A program made the position numbers and the translations under genes. Below are positions 8,982 through 18,175 of a stretch of 43,261 nt of DNA, piece after piece. This DNA is from Clostridiales bacterium (GTDB lineage Bacteria > Bacillota > Clostridia > Lachnospirales > Lachnospiraceae). Within the stretch, counting starts at the first letter, position 1, and the number at the start of each line of letters is the position of its first letter. The notes under the pieces were generated by a model. The model worked only from the letters and a program-made list of their open reading frames with translations, was not told where the DNA came from and searched no databases. The stretch is from the NCBI GenBank assembly GCA_020859995.1, contig JAJBVE010000162.1, forward strand, positions 1 to 43,261, written 5' to 3'.

Positions 8982-10157
8982 ATGAAAAATTTTAAGAAGG
9001 TTACAGCACTGGCTCTGTCACTGAGCATGGCATTTTCATTCGCGCCATGTGCAAGCGCGGCGAAGTCGACAAAGATTGGCGTACTGGTGTCGGATACGAC
9101 TTCCGGCGAGGCGCTTGGATTCCGCTCTTATTATGAGGATTACATTGAGGAACAGTACGACGTGACATTCATTTATTCCGATCAGCTGGAAGACGCGGCC
9201 GGCGAGAAGGACGCCATCGACACGATGATCGCGCAGAACTGCAAGGCCATCATTTCATTTTCTTCCTTTGACCGCCCGGCACAGATTGAGCAGTGCGAGG
9301 AAGAAGGCGTGTATTACGCAGTTGCGACCGGTACTCTGACGGACGAGCAGTACGAGACCTACAAAGAGTATGAGTATTATGTGGGCGCGATCGGCCCGGA
9401 CAATGATACCGAGTTCCAGACCGGCTATGACATGGCGAAATATTATCTGGATCAGGGCATGACAAACTTCGGCATCTTCACTGGCGCGGTTCCGTACTAT
9501 ACCGAGATGCACATTTACCGCGTGGCAGGCATGCTGACCGCAATGGTGGAAGCAGGCGGCGACGATGCGAATTACAATGGAGCGACTGACAAGGATTCAA
9601 TCGTGGCTCAGATTTATGCGGACGGCTGCGCGGTTTCGACCGGCGCGATCGGCACCATCAATCTGCTGAGCGTTGTGGAAGGCTATGCTATGGATGACGC
9701 TTGGTACGCTTCCTGCGAGTCCGCTGTAAATGTGGAAGGCCTGGAGGCATTCCTGGCAGTTGGCAACGGCGCGGATTTCTTTGCGGCATCCAAGCCGGAC
9801 AGTGTAAAAATCGCAACTGTTGATTCTTATGTCGATTCTCTTGGCGAGGCTATGAGCGCAGGTTCTGTTGATTATCTGGCAGGAAAATTCAACTCCAGCA
9901 TCGGACCGATCTTCATTGCAGTGATGCGTGCCATCGACGGCGACCCGATCCGCACGGACGAAGGATATGCCCTCGCATTTGGCCAGGGCTACTGGGTAGC
10001 GACCAGCTATGAAGACTTCCAGACCTATCAGAGCGGCGACAGCGTAGAGGCTCCGGCTTACACGAAAGACATCCTTGACCAGTATCTGGAAGCGGATTAC
10101 GCGGCCTTCGCGGAATTCGTCGGAGCGTATACTTATGATGATATTGCAGGAATGTAA
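8982..10157 (+). CDS. Sugar ABC transporter substrate-binding protein
   Basis: 391 aa with a clear Sec signal peptide (KNFKK, then a hydrophobic core, with probable cleavage after ASA at about residue 26). Cys23 is preceded by F-A-P, which is not a good lipobox, so lipid anchoring is uncertain even though a Gram-positive binding protein needs some anchor. The mature part begins STKIGVLVSD, as in periplasmic-binding-protein-fold proteins (Peripla_BP_4-like). RBS AAAGGAGAG about 8 bp before the ATG. Flanked by two permease genes. The ligand is unknown; the neighbouring GH3/GH78 genes suggest an oligosaccharide or glycoside product. Confidence 0.82.
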   Translation: MKNFKKVTALALSLSMAFSFAPCASAAKSTKIGVLVSDTTSGEALGFRSYYEDYIEEQYDVTFIYSDQLEDAAGEKDAIDTMIAQNCKAIISFSSFDRPAQIEQCEEEGVYYAVATGTLTDEQYETYKEYEYYVGAIGPDNDTEFQTGYDMAKYYLDQGMTNFGIFTGAVPYYTEMHIYRVAGMLTAMVEAGGDDANYNGATDKDSIVAQIYADGCAVSTGAIGTINLLSVVEGYAMDDAWYASCESAVNVEGLEAFLAVGNGADFFAASKPDSVKIATVDSYVDSLGEAMSAGSVDYLAGKFNSSIGPIFIAVMRAIDGDPIRTDEGYALAFGQGYWVATSYEDFQTYQSGDSVEAPAYTKDILDQYLEADYAAFAEFVGAYTYDDIAGM

Positions 10158-10249
10158 TCCTGCAAGGTTCGAAAGGCTATAAAGCGGATGATTACATTCG
10201 GTTTTATAAACCGTTAAGATCCGCAGGTTAGCGGTAATCCTCCTTGACA

Positions 10250-10281
10250 TACCCCTTTGCCGGTTTGCCCACCGGCAGAGG
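10250..10281 (+). repeat. Hairpin before second permease gene
   Basis: CCTTTGCCGG pairs with CCGGCAGAGG with a single mismatch. No T run follows, so it is more likely a processing or attenuation structure than a terminator. Confidence 0.4.
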
Positions 10282-10310
10282 GATTCACAAAAAACGGCAG
10301 GTGGTTGGAT

Positions 10311-11291
10311 ATGAATAATTATTTGAAACGAATTCTCGGCACGATTGCAATTCCTCTTATAGCTTTTGCCGTGTGCCAGATCCTTTGCATCGCAGGGGGC
10401 GTCACCTATTTTGCCAACGCGTTCAGCTGGAAGGTATTTGTACGGGCGTCCGCGTCCGTGATGCTTACGACATTTGCCCTGCATATCAATCTGAATTCCG
10501 GAAGATTTGACTTTTCGCTTGGCGCCATCAGCCTGCTGTCCTCCGTGATCAGTGCGCAGATCAGTATTGCCGCCGGACTGCCTGTCTGGATGATGCTGCT
10601 GATTTCCATTCTGGCGGGATTTGTGCTCGGCGTGCTCTCCGGCATCGTGTATGTGGTGCTTCGGCTGCCTGCTATCATCGTATCTCTGGGAGTTACACTG
10701 TTCTATGAGGGTCTGGCTTATGTTGTCACCGGCGGATACGGCGTATCGTTTGTCACAAACACGGAATATACCTCGGTCGGTACGATTCCGTTCTACTGCG
10801 CGGTCATTGTTGTGGGACTGATTTTCATGATCGTCGTTTTTGATCTCAGCCGTTTCGGCTACAACCACAGGGCGCTGATGTATGGCCAGAAGATTTCCGT
10901 CAATACCGGCATCCGGGAAATTCCGAACGCGATCATTACCTATGGGATCGCCGGCATGTTCATGGGCGTGGTCGGCTTCATCTCGGCGACCAACAACGGC
11001 ACCATCCAGATGTCATTGAATTTCGGCTCCATCGGCGTGATGTTTACCGCGTTCTTCCCGATGTTTGTGGGCGGCTTTATTGGACGCTTTTCAAACGACA
11101 AGCTGGGATATCTGCTCGGAGCGGTGACCTCCGCATTCGTCAGCCTGATGTACAGCCGCCTGAATGTGGATTCTTCTATCCAGCAGATTGTTACGGCGCT
11201 GATCCTCGTGGGCTTCGTTATCTTTTTGAGCAACGAGTACAAGATTACCACGTTCTTCACAGGACATCGGGCGGAGCGGAAGACTGCGTAG
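10311..11291 (+). CDS. Sugar ABC transporter permease (BPD_transp_2 family), second subunit
   Basis: 326 aa from the ATG at 10311, which has GCAGGTGG upstream; the longer frame upstream (from 10257) has no membrane segment and no convincing RBS. Multiple membrane helices and the motif LNSGRFDFSLGAISLL (about 59-74) match the first cytoplasmic/EAA-like region of RbsC-type permeases. The C-terminus ends in a basic tail. Same orientation and probably the same transcription unit as the ATPase, the first permease and the binding protein. Confidence 0.86.
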   Translation: MNNYLKRILGTIAIPLIAFAVCQILCIAGGVTYFANAFSWKVFVRASASVMLTTFALHINLNSGRFDFSLGAISLLSSVISAQISIAAGLPVWMMLLISILAGFVLGVLSGIVYVVLRLPAIIVSLGVTLFYEGLAYVVTGGYGVSFVTNTEYTSVGTIPFYCAVIVVGLIFMIVVFDLSRFGYNHRALMYGQKISVNTGIREIPNAIITYGIAGMFMGVVGFISATNNGTIQMSLNFGSIGVMFTAFFPMFVGGFIGRFSNDKLGYLLGAVTSAFVSLMYSRLNVDSSIQQIVTALILVGFVIFLSNEYKITTFFTGHRAERKTA

Positions 11292-11343
11292 AAATGCCGC
11301 GGCAGTGTTCTTGGTAACGGTTGGCTGAGGACTGTGACTAAAG

Positions 11344-11372
11344 GCAGTTTTTTCGGATGTAGAAAAAACTGC
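11344..11372. repeat. Perfect 11-bp inverted repeat
   Basis: GCAGTTTTTTC (11344-11354) and GAAAAAACTGC (11362-11372) with a 7-nt loop, in the gap between the transporter genes and the GH3 gene. The arms contain T runs but no T run follows. It may cause partial termination. Confidence 0.6.
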
Positions 11373-11508
11373 GGCGGTCTGGCTGCCCGCCAGAGAAAGC
11401 TGTATGAAGAATGAAATCGATAAAGCTGGCATTCAGAGATATTTTTAATTGCATTGAAGAACTGGGCAGTCATAATGGGAACGATGACAGAAGGGGGAGG
11501 CTGAAAAG

Positions 11509-13260
11509 ATGGTTGACTTAAAAAAAGAACCGTTTTCCTTAAGTGATTCTGATGTGATGTGGGTGGAAGAGACACTTTCTTCCATGACGCTTGAGGAAAA
11601 GGCGGGGCAGGTCTTTTGCCCGATGGGGTTTACCAGTGATGAAAATGTACTGCGTCATCTGGTATGCGAGGTCGGGGTCGGCGGTCTGATGTACCGGGCT
11701 GATTCCGCGGCAAATATCCGGAAGACGCACGAGACGATCCAGAATTTATCGAAAATACCACTTTTGCTCGCGGCCAATACTGAGGCCGGGGGCGATGGAC
11801 TGGCATTCGAGGGAACCTCGTTCGGACAGCCGATGGCAGTGGCGGCGACGGATGACCCGGAAAACGCATACCGCATGGGCTATGTGGCCGCGAAAGAGGG
11901 AGCGGCACTGGGGCTCAACTGGAGCTTCGCACCGATTGTGGATATTGATCTGGAATTTCACAACCCGATTACGAATGTGCGTACCTTTGGCAGCGATCCG
12001 GACCGTGTCATTGCGAATGCTTCCCGCTACATGGATGGAGCAAGGGAAAACGGCGTGGCGGTTGCCATCAAGCATTTCCCGGGCGACGGCGTGGACGAGC
12101 GGGACCAGCACATCCTCACCAGCGTGAATTCCCTCTCCACAGATGAGTGGGACAGGACCTACGGAAAAGTTTATTCTACACTGATCGCGAAGGGAGCGCA
12201 GACCGTCATGGCGGGGCATATCGCCCAGCCCGCATATGTGGCCGCGCTCAAGCCGGACGCGACGGATGAGGAAAAGCTGCTGCCGGCGAGCCTGAACCCG
12301 GTCCTGCTGACCGGTCTGCTCCGCAAAAAACTGCGTTTTAACGGCCTGATCTGCACAGATTCAACGCCGATGGTTGGCTTTACGGCCGCCATGCCGAGGG
12401 CCAAGGCGATTCCGTCCGCTATCGCAGCGGGCGCGGATATGATTTTGTTTAACAAAGATCTTGAGGAAGACTTTGGCTTTTTGATGGCCGGACTGAAAAA
12501 TGGAATCTTAAGCGTGGCAAGACTGGACGAGGCGGTCACCCGGATTCTGGGAACAAAGGCGGCGCTGGGGCTGCACAAAAAGAAATCTGATGGTACCTTG
12601 GTACCCGGCGAAGAGCGGCTGGGTGAGGTCGGCTGCGCGCAGCACAGAGCCTGGGCAGAGGAAGTGGCGGAGAAATCCATCACGCTCGTGCGGGATAAGC
12701 AGAACCTCCTGCCGATATCTCCGGCAAAATACAAGCGCGTGTATCTGAATGCGATTCAGAAAGACATGAGCCCGGAAAATCCGGTCGTGACGCGCTGGAA
12801 GGAGTTGTTTGAAAAAGAAGGCTTTGAAGTCACCGTGCGCGACCGCCGGGTTGGCATCACGGTGCAGGATTACATGACCGATCAGCTGTCTCCGGAAAAA
12901 GCCGCCCTGATGCATGAAATGTACCGCAGTGTGGGCGAGGCCAGAAATGCCTATGATTTATACGTTTACATCTGCAATATGGAAAATGCGTCCAACAACA
13001 CGACTTTGCGTTTGAACTGGAACGTTGCGTTTGGCCTCGGCGACGACGCGCCCTGGCTGGTGCAGGAGGTGCCGGTACTGATGATCAGCACCGCGTATCC
13101 GTATCATCTGTTCGACGCGCCGATGGTGAAGACCTACATCAATGCCTATAGTACACGGCCTGATTTCTGCGAGGCTGTGATGGAGCGGATCATGGGACGG
13201 GCTGCATTTACCGGAGTAAGTCCGGTCGATCCATTCTGCGGGAAAGAGTATCTGAAATGA
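11509..13260 (+). CDS. Glycoside hydrolase family 3 protein (NagZ-like N-terminal type)
   Basis: 583 aa. The GH3 barrel starts LEEKAGQVFCPMGF (about 28-41). It shows KHFPGDG (from about 188) followed by a D-Q-H, the His/Asp dyad region characteristic of the NagZ-type GH3 branch. The probable nucleophile region GLICTDSTPMVGF (D284) follows. A second alpha/beta domain follows from about 385. No signal peptide, so it is cytoplasmic. RBS AGGGGGAGG before the ATG. The downstream gene overlaps its stop by four bases, implying translational coupling. Likely acts on imported beta-glycosides; whether the sugar is a hexosamine or glucose/xylose cannot be told. Confidence 0.85.
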   Translation: MVDLKKEPFSLSDSDVMWVEETLSSMTLEEKAGQVFCPMGFTSDENVLRHLVCEVGVGGLMYRADSAANIRKTHETIQNLSKIPLLLAANTEAGGDGLAFEGTSFGQPMAVAATDDPENAYRMGYVAAKEGAALGLNWSFAPIVDIDLEFHNPITNVRTFGSDPDRVIANASRYMDGARENGVAVAIKHFPGDGVDERDQHILTSVNSLSTDEWDRTYGKVYSTLIAKGAQTVMAGHIAQPAYVAALKPDATDEEKLLPASLNPVLLTGLLRKKLRFNGLICTDSTPMVGFTAAMPRAKAIPSAIAAGADMILFNKDLEEDFGFLMAGLKNGILSVARLDEAVTRILGTKAALGLHKKKSDGTLVPGEERLGEVGCAQHRAWAEEVAEKSITLVRDKQNLLPISPAKYKRVYLNAIQKDMSPENPVVTRWKELFEKEGFEVTVRDRRVGITVQDYMTDQLSPEKAALMHEMYRSVGEARNAYDLYVYICNMENASNNTTLRLNWNVAFGLGDDAPWLVQEVPVLMISTAYPYHLFDAPMVKTYINAYSTRPDFCEAVMERIMGRAAFTGVSPVDPFCGKEYLK

Positions 13261-14957
13261 GGTATGACTTGGAAAACAAACGCTGTGTACAGAACAATGA
13301 CTACTTTTTAGAAAAGGCGAACTCTCTGTTTCCGAAACTTTACAAAACAGAGGTATTTCCGCTGGAGAATCCGCGCGGTCTGCCTAAAAATGAAATCTTC
13401 GCAAAAACAGATGCCGCCGAACCGCTTGGCACCGGAGAAAGCCTGCTGCTGGATTTCGGCGATCATCAGGTCGGTTATCTGCGCATGAAGCTTGGATTTA
13501 CTGGCAGCCATCCGGACGCGCCGGTGTGGCTGCGGGTGCGTTTTGCGGAGCGCCTGCAGGAGCTGAAGGAGGATGTAAATGCCTACCACGGATGGATATC
13601 CAAAGGGTGGATTCAGTCGGAGGAGCTGCACATTGATATTCTTCCGATGACGATCGACCTGCCCCGGCGGTACGCGTTTCGCTATGTCCTGATTGAAATA
13701 CTGGATGTCAGCAGCAAATTCCAGCTGACGGTAGATGAGGTGTCCTGCACGGCAGTCAGCAGCGCGGACGATGGCCGACTGCAGCCGTTTGATAACGGAT
13801 CGCCGGAGGACGCAGCACTGGACCGAATCGCCTGCCGCACCCTGCACGAATGCATGCAGACCGTTTTTGAGGACGGTCCGAAGCGCGACCGGCGGCTGTG
13901 GATCGGCGACCTTCGCCTGCAGGCGCTGACCAATTATGAGACCTACCGGCAGAATGACATGGTAAAGTCCTGTCTCTATCTGTTTGCGGGATCCACGCTT
14001 GCGGAGGGACGCGTGAGTGCCTGTATTTTTCTGGAGCCGGAGATCGAGGCAGACGATACCGTGATGTTCGACTATTCCCTGTTTTTCATTGCGGCACTCC
14101 GGGACTATTACACCGCGGCCGGCGATCTGGAGACGGTATGTGAGCTGTATCCGACGGCCTTGCGGCAGTGGGAGCTGGCGCAGGAAAATTTTGATGAAAA
14201 TGGAGTCATCCGCGATTCGGATGTGCTGGGCTGGTGTTTTGTGGACTGGGATCTGTACCTGAACAAACAGGCGTCAGCGCAGGGGATCTACCTTTATTGC
14301 ACGCGCGCGCTGCTGAAGCTGACGCAGGTGCTGGAAGGGAATATTCAAATGGGAGCGGCGAAAAAGAGTTCGCTTTTGCAATCAAGTCTGGCTGAGACAT
14401 TGGAAACGGGTGAGATGTCAGAATCAGGTGAGACATCGGAACCTGACGAGACGGCGGAAAAACGGAATGCCGGAAAGAGGAATACGAAAGACGTAGATTA
14501 TACAAGTCTGTCAGCCGCGCTGGCGAAGGATCTGAAGCAAAAGACAGACGCGGCGAAGCATCACTTTTATGATCAGGAGTTGGGCGTATTTGTAAGCGGT
14601 GATTCGCGTCAGGTTTCCTACGCGAGCCAGGCATGGATGGTGCTTGGAGGCGCGGCGGATGGTTCTGTCCTGGAGAAGGTCGGGCAGATTCCCGGAGCGC
14701 ATAAAATGGTCACGCCGTATATGTACCATCATTTTGCGGATGCGCTCATTCAGGCCGGAAAGACGGAGAAAGCAATGGAGCTGCTTCGCCGGTACTGGGG
14801 GGGAATGGCGGCGGAAAGTGCAGATACCTTCTGGGAACTGTACAATCCGGAGAATCCGCTGGAGTCGCCCTATGGCGGCAGCATCGTGAACAGCTACTGC
14901 CATGCCTGGAGCTGCGGGCCGGCGTATTTTCTCAGAAAGTACGCATTGGAAAAATAG
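13257..14957 (+). CDS. GH78-like (alpha-L-rhamnosidase-type) six-hairpin glycosidase
   Basis: 566 aa. The (alpha/alpha)6 catalytic part carries the family signature EDGPKRDRRLWIGDLR (about 203-218), followed by YSLFFIAALRDYY and VLGWCFVDWD. It is shorter than typical GH78 proteins (usually 700-1000 aa) because the N-terminal beta domains are reduced. Residues about 365-415 are a Glu/Ser/Thr/Lys-rich insertion (SGETSEPDETAEKR) inside the helical barrel. No signal peptide. ATGA overlap with the GH3 gene. With the GH3 enzyme it probably trims a rhamnose- or uronate-containing glycoside in the cytoplasm; the exact sugar is inference. Confidence 0.78.
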   Translation: MRYDLENKRCVQNNDYFLEKANSLFPKLYKTEVFPLENPRGLPKNEIFAKTDAAEPLGTGESLLLDFGDHQVGYLRMKLGFTGSHPDAPVWLRVRFAERLQELKEDVNAYHGWISKGWIQSEELHIDILPMTIDLPRRYAFRYVLIEILDVSSKFQLTVDEVSCTAVSSADDGRLQPFDNGSPEDAALDRIACRTLHECMQTVFEDGPKRDRRLWIGDLRLQALTNYETYRQNDMVKSCLYLFAGSTLAEGRVSACIFLEPEIEADDTVMFDYSLFFIAALRDYYTAAGDLETVCELYPTALRQWELAQENFDENGVIRDSDVLGWCFVDWDLYLNKQASAQGIYLYCTRALLKLTQVLEGNIQMGAAKKSSLLQSSLAETLETGEMSESGETSEPDETAEKRNAGKRNTKDVDYTSLSAALAKDLKQKTDAAKHHFYDQELGVFVSGDSRQVSYASQAWMVLGGAADGSVLEKVGQIPGAHKMVTPYMYHHFADALIQAGKTEKAMELLRRYWGGMAAESADTFWELYNPENPLESPYGGSIVNSYCHAWSCGPAYFLRKYALEK

Positions 14958-15032
14958 AAAAAGTCAGGGCTCTCCTGGAATTCCTTTTAGAATGTATCTG
15001 GAAAAAGGTCAAATCCGGGGCATCTTTTCCAT

Positions 15033-15048
15033 GGAAAACGTACAAACG
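15033..15048 (+). repeat. Second copy of the GGAAAACGTACAAACG string
   Basis: Identical to 2787-2802. It lies in the 408-bp gap between the GH78-like gene and the AAA-ATPase-like gene. The gap otherwise holds the terminator below and no gene I can support. Confidence 0.6.
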
Positions 15049-15167
15049 GTATTCGATGAACATTCAGGAGGAACTGTTCAGAGAAACATTTTAGAAAAAC
15101 ACCTCAGAATGACACTTCAGAAAAATACTTCAGAGGAACACAAGGCAATCATACACATTACAAATAT

Positions 15168-15210
15168 AATCGGGCAGGGGCAGAATGATTTCAGCCTCTG
15201 CCCGATTTTC
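15168..15210 (+). terminator. Rho-independent terminator after the carbohydrate operon
   Basis: AATCGGGCAG-GGC (15168-15180) pairs with GCC-CTGCCCGATT (15194-15207) and is followed by TTTTC. It would end the transporter/glycosidase transcript. Confidence 0.8.
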
Positions 15211-15365
15211 TGATAGTATCTTTGATATAAATATGCTATACTGCATTTAAACGTTAGATTGAGTGTTAGAAGATAATTGTGATAGGCAAAATGGGCAGCT
15301 TCTGGACAATTTTCATGGTGGAAGCTTTCCAAAGCTGATGCGTTCCAAAGTGAGGAGGGATGACC

Positions 15366-17183
15366 GTGAAGAAAAAAGTCGCTCTGGGGATAACAAAGTT
15401 TGAAGATATTATCGACCGGGATGTATTTTATGTAGATAAGACGCGCTTCATCAAAGACTGGTACGAGAACGCGGATCAGGTGACGCTGATTACGAGGCCG
15501 AGGCGGTTCGGAAAGACGCTGACATTAAACATGGTAGAAACATTTTTTTCCGTTCGTTATCAAAATCGGCCGGAGCTGTTTGACGGCCTTTATATTTCAG
15601 GGGAAGAAAAGCTCATGACTCTGCAGGGGACCCTTCCGGTGATCAGCCTGAGCCTGGCGAATGTGAAGCCGGACAGCTATGAGAGTATGTGCCGCGCCAT
15701 ACGGTTACAGTTGGCACAATTGTTCGAGCAGCATTCTTATTTATTGGAATCTGATAAATTATCGGAAGCTGAGAAAGAGAGTTTTTTAGAGATAACGGCA
15801 CAGAAGGCTTCCGATGAGAAATGTATGAATGCGGTTCGGTTTCTGTCTCAATGTATGTATGAAAACTACGGAGAGACTGCGTTGATTCTGATTGACGAGT
15901 ATGATACTCCGATGCTGGAGGCTTTTACAGAGGGATACTGGGAATCAGCCATTAAATATATCCGCCGCATGTTTCATGCCGCCTTTAAGGATAACCCCTA
16001 TCTGAACCGGGGATTGATGACAGGTATTACAAGGATTACCCAGGAGTCGATCTTTTCGGACCTGAACAACCTGGCTGTCGTGACGACTACCACGGAGCAG
16101 TATGAGGACTGCTTTGGATTCACAGAAAACGAGGTCTTTGACGCACTGGAAGCCTATGGATTTTCCGAATGTAAGGAAGCAGTGAGGCTCTGGTATGACG
16201 GGTTTCAGTTTGGAAAACAAAAGGGAATCTACAATCCCTGGTCGATTCTGAATTTTCTGAAAAGCGGGAGGGTGGAACCTTACTGGATGAACACCAGCGG
16301 CAACACGCTGGTCGGCAATCTGGTGCGGGAGGGCTCTCTGAAAATAAAGGACGAGTTTGAAATCCTGCTGCAGGGCGGTACGATTGAGACGGAGATTGAT
16401 GAATCAATTACCTATGGGGAGCTGCGCGGTGATTCGAAAACGATCTGGAGCTGGTTTTTGACAACTGGTTATGTAAAAATCGTGCGAAGTTTGATGGAAT
16501 CGCCGAGTCCGTCTGATATCATTCCCCTCTGGATGCAGAATCTGGACGAGGACTCTCTCTGGACGCAGGATACGCTGGCAGAATCCTCTCCGGTATGGGA
16601 ATATTCGGAGGGGCGATATGAGATTGCACTGACGAATTATGAGGTGCGGGTGGCATTTCGGAAGCTGGTGAAAAAGTGGTTTGCCGAGTCCTATGATGAG
16701 TATACGGAATTTATCCGCATGCTCCTTGCTGGGAATCTGGAGGGAATGCAGCGCTATATGGAAAAGGTAACGCTGCGGACATTCAGCTTTTTTGATGTGG
16801 GCAGCGCAACGTCGGAGAGCGAAGTGGCGGAGCAGTTTTACCACGGTTTTACGCTGGGGCTGATTGCGGATCTGGACCGCACCCATATTCTGACATCTAA
16901 TAGAGAGAGTGGTTTTGGCCGTTACGATGTTTCAATTGAGCCGAGAAACGGGAAAATGGATGGGATTATCATCGAATTCAAAGTGTTCGATCCGAAAAAA
17001 GAGGAAACTCTGGAGGATACAGCGAAGCGGGCACTGCAGCAGATTGAGGATATGAAATATGAGACCAACCTGAAGGCACGGGGGATTGAGAAAGTTCGGA
17101 AATATGGCTTTGCGTTTCGCGGAAAGGAAGTGCTGATACAGGAGGCTGGAACTGGCACTGAAAAGATAGAAGCGTCTGTGTAA
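15366..17183 (+). CDS. AAA-ATPase-like protein with PD-(D/E)XK nuclease domain (DUF1703 type)
   Basis: 605 aa from GTG 15366. The ATG at 15360 is only one base from GAGGAGGG, whereas the GTG is 7-8 bases away and gives the usual family start (KKKVALGITKFEDII). The N-terminal AAA-ATPase_like domain (PF09820) has FYVDKTRFI, Walker A-like RPRRFGKTLTLNM (about 43-55) and Walker B ALILIDEYDTPM (about 171-182). The C-terminal PD-(D/E)XK part has RYDVSIEP and GIIIEFKVF (about 518-540), with the D and ExK residues present. The family is very abundant in anaerobic Firmicutes and Bacteroidetes and its function is unknown. It is alone between terminators, as an accessory gene would be. Confidence 0.9.
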   Translation: MKKKVALGITKFEDIIDRDVFYVDKTRFIKDWYENADQVTLITRPRRFGKTLTLNMVETFFSVRYQNRPELFDGLYISGEEKLMTLQGTLPVISLSLANVKPDSYESMCRAIRLQLAQLFEQHSYLLESDKLSEAEKESFLEITAQKASDEKCMNAVRFLSQCMYENYGETALILIDEYDTPMLEAFTEGYWESAIKYIRRMFHAAFKDNPYLNRGLMTGITRITQESIFSDLNNLAVVTTTTEQYEDCFGFTENEVFDALEAYGFSECKEAVRLWYDGFQFGKQKGIYNPWSILNFLKSGRVEPYWMNTSGNTLVGNLVREGSLKIKDEFEILLQGGTIETEIDESITYGELRGDSKTIWSWFLTTGYVKIVRSLMESPSPSDIIPLWMQNLDEDSLWTQDTLAESSPVWEYSEGRYEIALTNYEVRVAFRKLVKKWFAESYDEYTEFIRMLLAGNLEGMQRYMEKVTLRTFSFFDVGSATSESEVAEQFYHGFTLGLIADLDRTHILTSNRESGFGRYDVSIEPRNGKMDGIIIEFKVFDPKKEETLEDTAKRALQQIEDMKYETNLKARGIEKVRKYGFAFRGKEVLIQEAGTGTEKIEASV

Positions 17184-17206
17184 AAATGGAGGGAGGTTTT
17201 TCTTCC

Positions 17207-17235
17207 TTGTAAATAAATTTCGGTTGTGCTATCAT
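17207..17235 (+). promoter_or_regulatory. Candidate promoter of the thioesterase gene
   Basis: TTGTAA (17207-17212), a 17-bp spacer and TATCAT (17230-17235). About 80 nt of leader precedes the ATG at 17320. Confidence 0.4.
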
Positions 17236-17319
17236 GGCTACAGTCTGGATGTAAGCACTGATGACATATTGACTGAGGAAACGGCAAGCGCGGCAGGGGC
17301 CGCACCAGGAGAGAAAATC

Positions 17320-18063
17320 ATGGCATATCAATTTGACGGAAGGATCCGGTTCAGCGAGGTCGGGCCGGACCGGAGGCTTACTTTAGTTTCTCTTGTAGAT
17401 TATTTTCAGGACTGCTCGACCTTCCATTCGGAGGCTTGCGGGAACGGGATTGACTGTTTGGACGCGTATGGCTGCGTCTGGATGATCCTGTTCTGGCAGA
17501 TCGATATTCTGCGGATGCCATTGCTTGGCGAGCATGTGATCACACAGACCTGGCCCTACGGATTTCAGGCGTTTTACGGCTACCGTAATTTTGCCATGCT
17601 GGACGACGATGGAAACTATCTGGCAAAGGCAAACAGTGTCTGGGCGCTGATTGATGTAAAGAGCGGGCGGCCGATCAAGGTGCTCAAGGAGGTCATAAGC
17701 GGCTATGAGATGGCACCGCGGCTGGAGATGGAGTACCTGCCGCGCAAAATTCAGCTCCCCGGCGAGGGCGAGCAGATGGAGCCGTTTCGGGTAGGACGGC
17801 AGCATCTGGATACGAACCATCATGTGAATAACGGACAGTATATTTACATGGCGGAGGAATTCCTGCTGGAGGGCTTTGCGACCGGGCGGCTCTGCGTGGA
17901 GTATCGGCAGCAGGCGCGGCTGCACGATGTGATTGTGCCGCATGTGTACCGGGAAGGGAATGACGGGGAGAACCGCTTTGCGATTGGTGACGCACTGATT
18001 GTGAGCCTTTGTAATGAGGCGGGGGTGCCGTATGCGATTGTGAAAAATGAGCGTGCGCATTAA
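17320..18063 (+). CDS. Acyl-ACP thioesterase
   Basis: 247 aa from the ATG at 17320, which has AGGAG about 8 bases upstream; the frame is open further upstream but that part has no family character. Two hot-dog domains: the first with FQDCSTFHSEACGNG (about 29-43), the second with the catalytic motif DTNHHVNNGQY (about 166-176) containing the conserved Asp, Asn and His. It hydrolyses acyl-ACP to release free fatty acids in the cytosol. No fatty-acid genes adjoin it here. Confidence 0.85.
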   Translation: MAYQFDGRIRFSEVGPDRRLTLVSLVDYFQDCSTFHSEACGNGIDCLDAYGCVWMILFWQIDILRMPLLGEHVITQTWPYGFQAFYGYRNFAMLDDDGNYLAKANSVWALIDVKSGRPIKVLKEVISGYEMAPRLEMEYLPRKIQLPGEGEQMEPFRVGRQHLDTNHHVNNGQYIYMAEEFLLEGFATGRLCVEYRQQARLHDVIVPHVYREGNDGENRFAIGDALIVSLCNEAGVPYAIVKNERAH

Positions 18064-18084
18064 TATATAAAATATTGTCTTGCA

Positions 18085-18117
18085 AGAAGTTCGCGGCGCT
18101 TGCGGCAGCGAACTTCT
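18085..18117 (+). terminator. Possible terminator hairpin
   Basis: AGAAGTTCGC (18085-18094) pairs with GCGAACTTCT (18108-18117), loop 13 nt. No proper T run follows, so it may be only a stable spacer structure between the thioesterase and cvfB genes. Confidence 0.45.
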
Positions 18118-18175
18118 CAAGTTAACGAACAGCTGCTTTTGCTGCGAGTAATTATAGAAGAAAATGAGGGAAAAA

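Noticed and set aside
9036-9060. Lipoprotein signal in the binding protein
   Set aside because: The cysteine is preceded by F-A-P and not by a lipobox; annotated as a plain signal peptide.
9597-10868. 423-aa minus-strand open frame
   Set aside because: It lies antisense to the binding-protein and permease genes and has no domain-like sequence; a shadow of their codon use.
14902-15213. 103-aa plus-strand open frame
   Set aside because: Overlaps the GH78-like gene and ends inside the terminator hairpin; no RBS or family.
15360-15365. ATG start for the AAA-ATPase-like gene
   Set aside because: It abuts the RBS; the GTG at 15366 has correct spacing and fits the family N-terminus.
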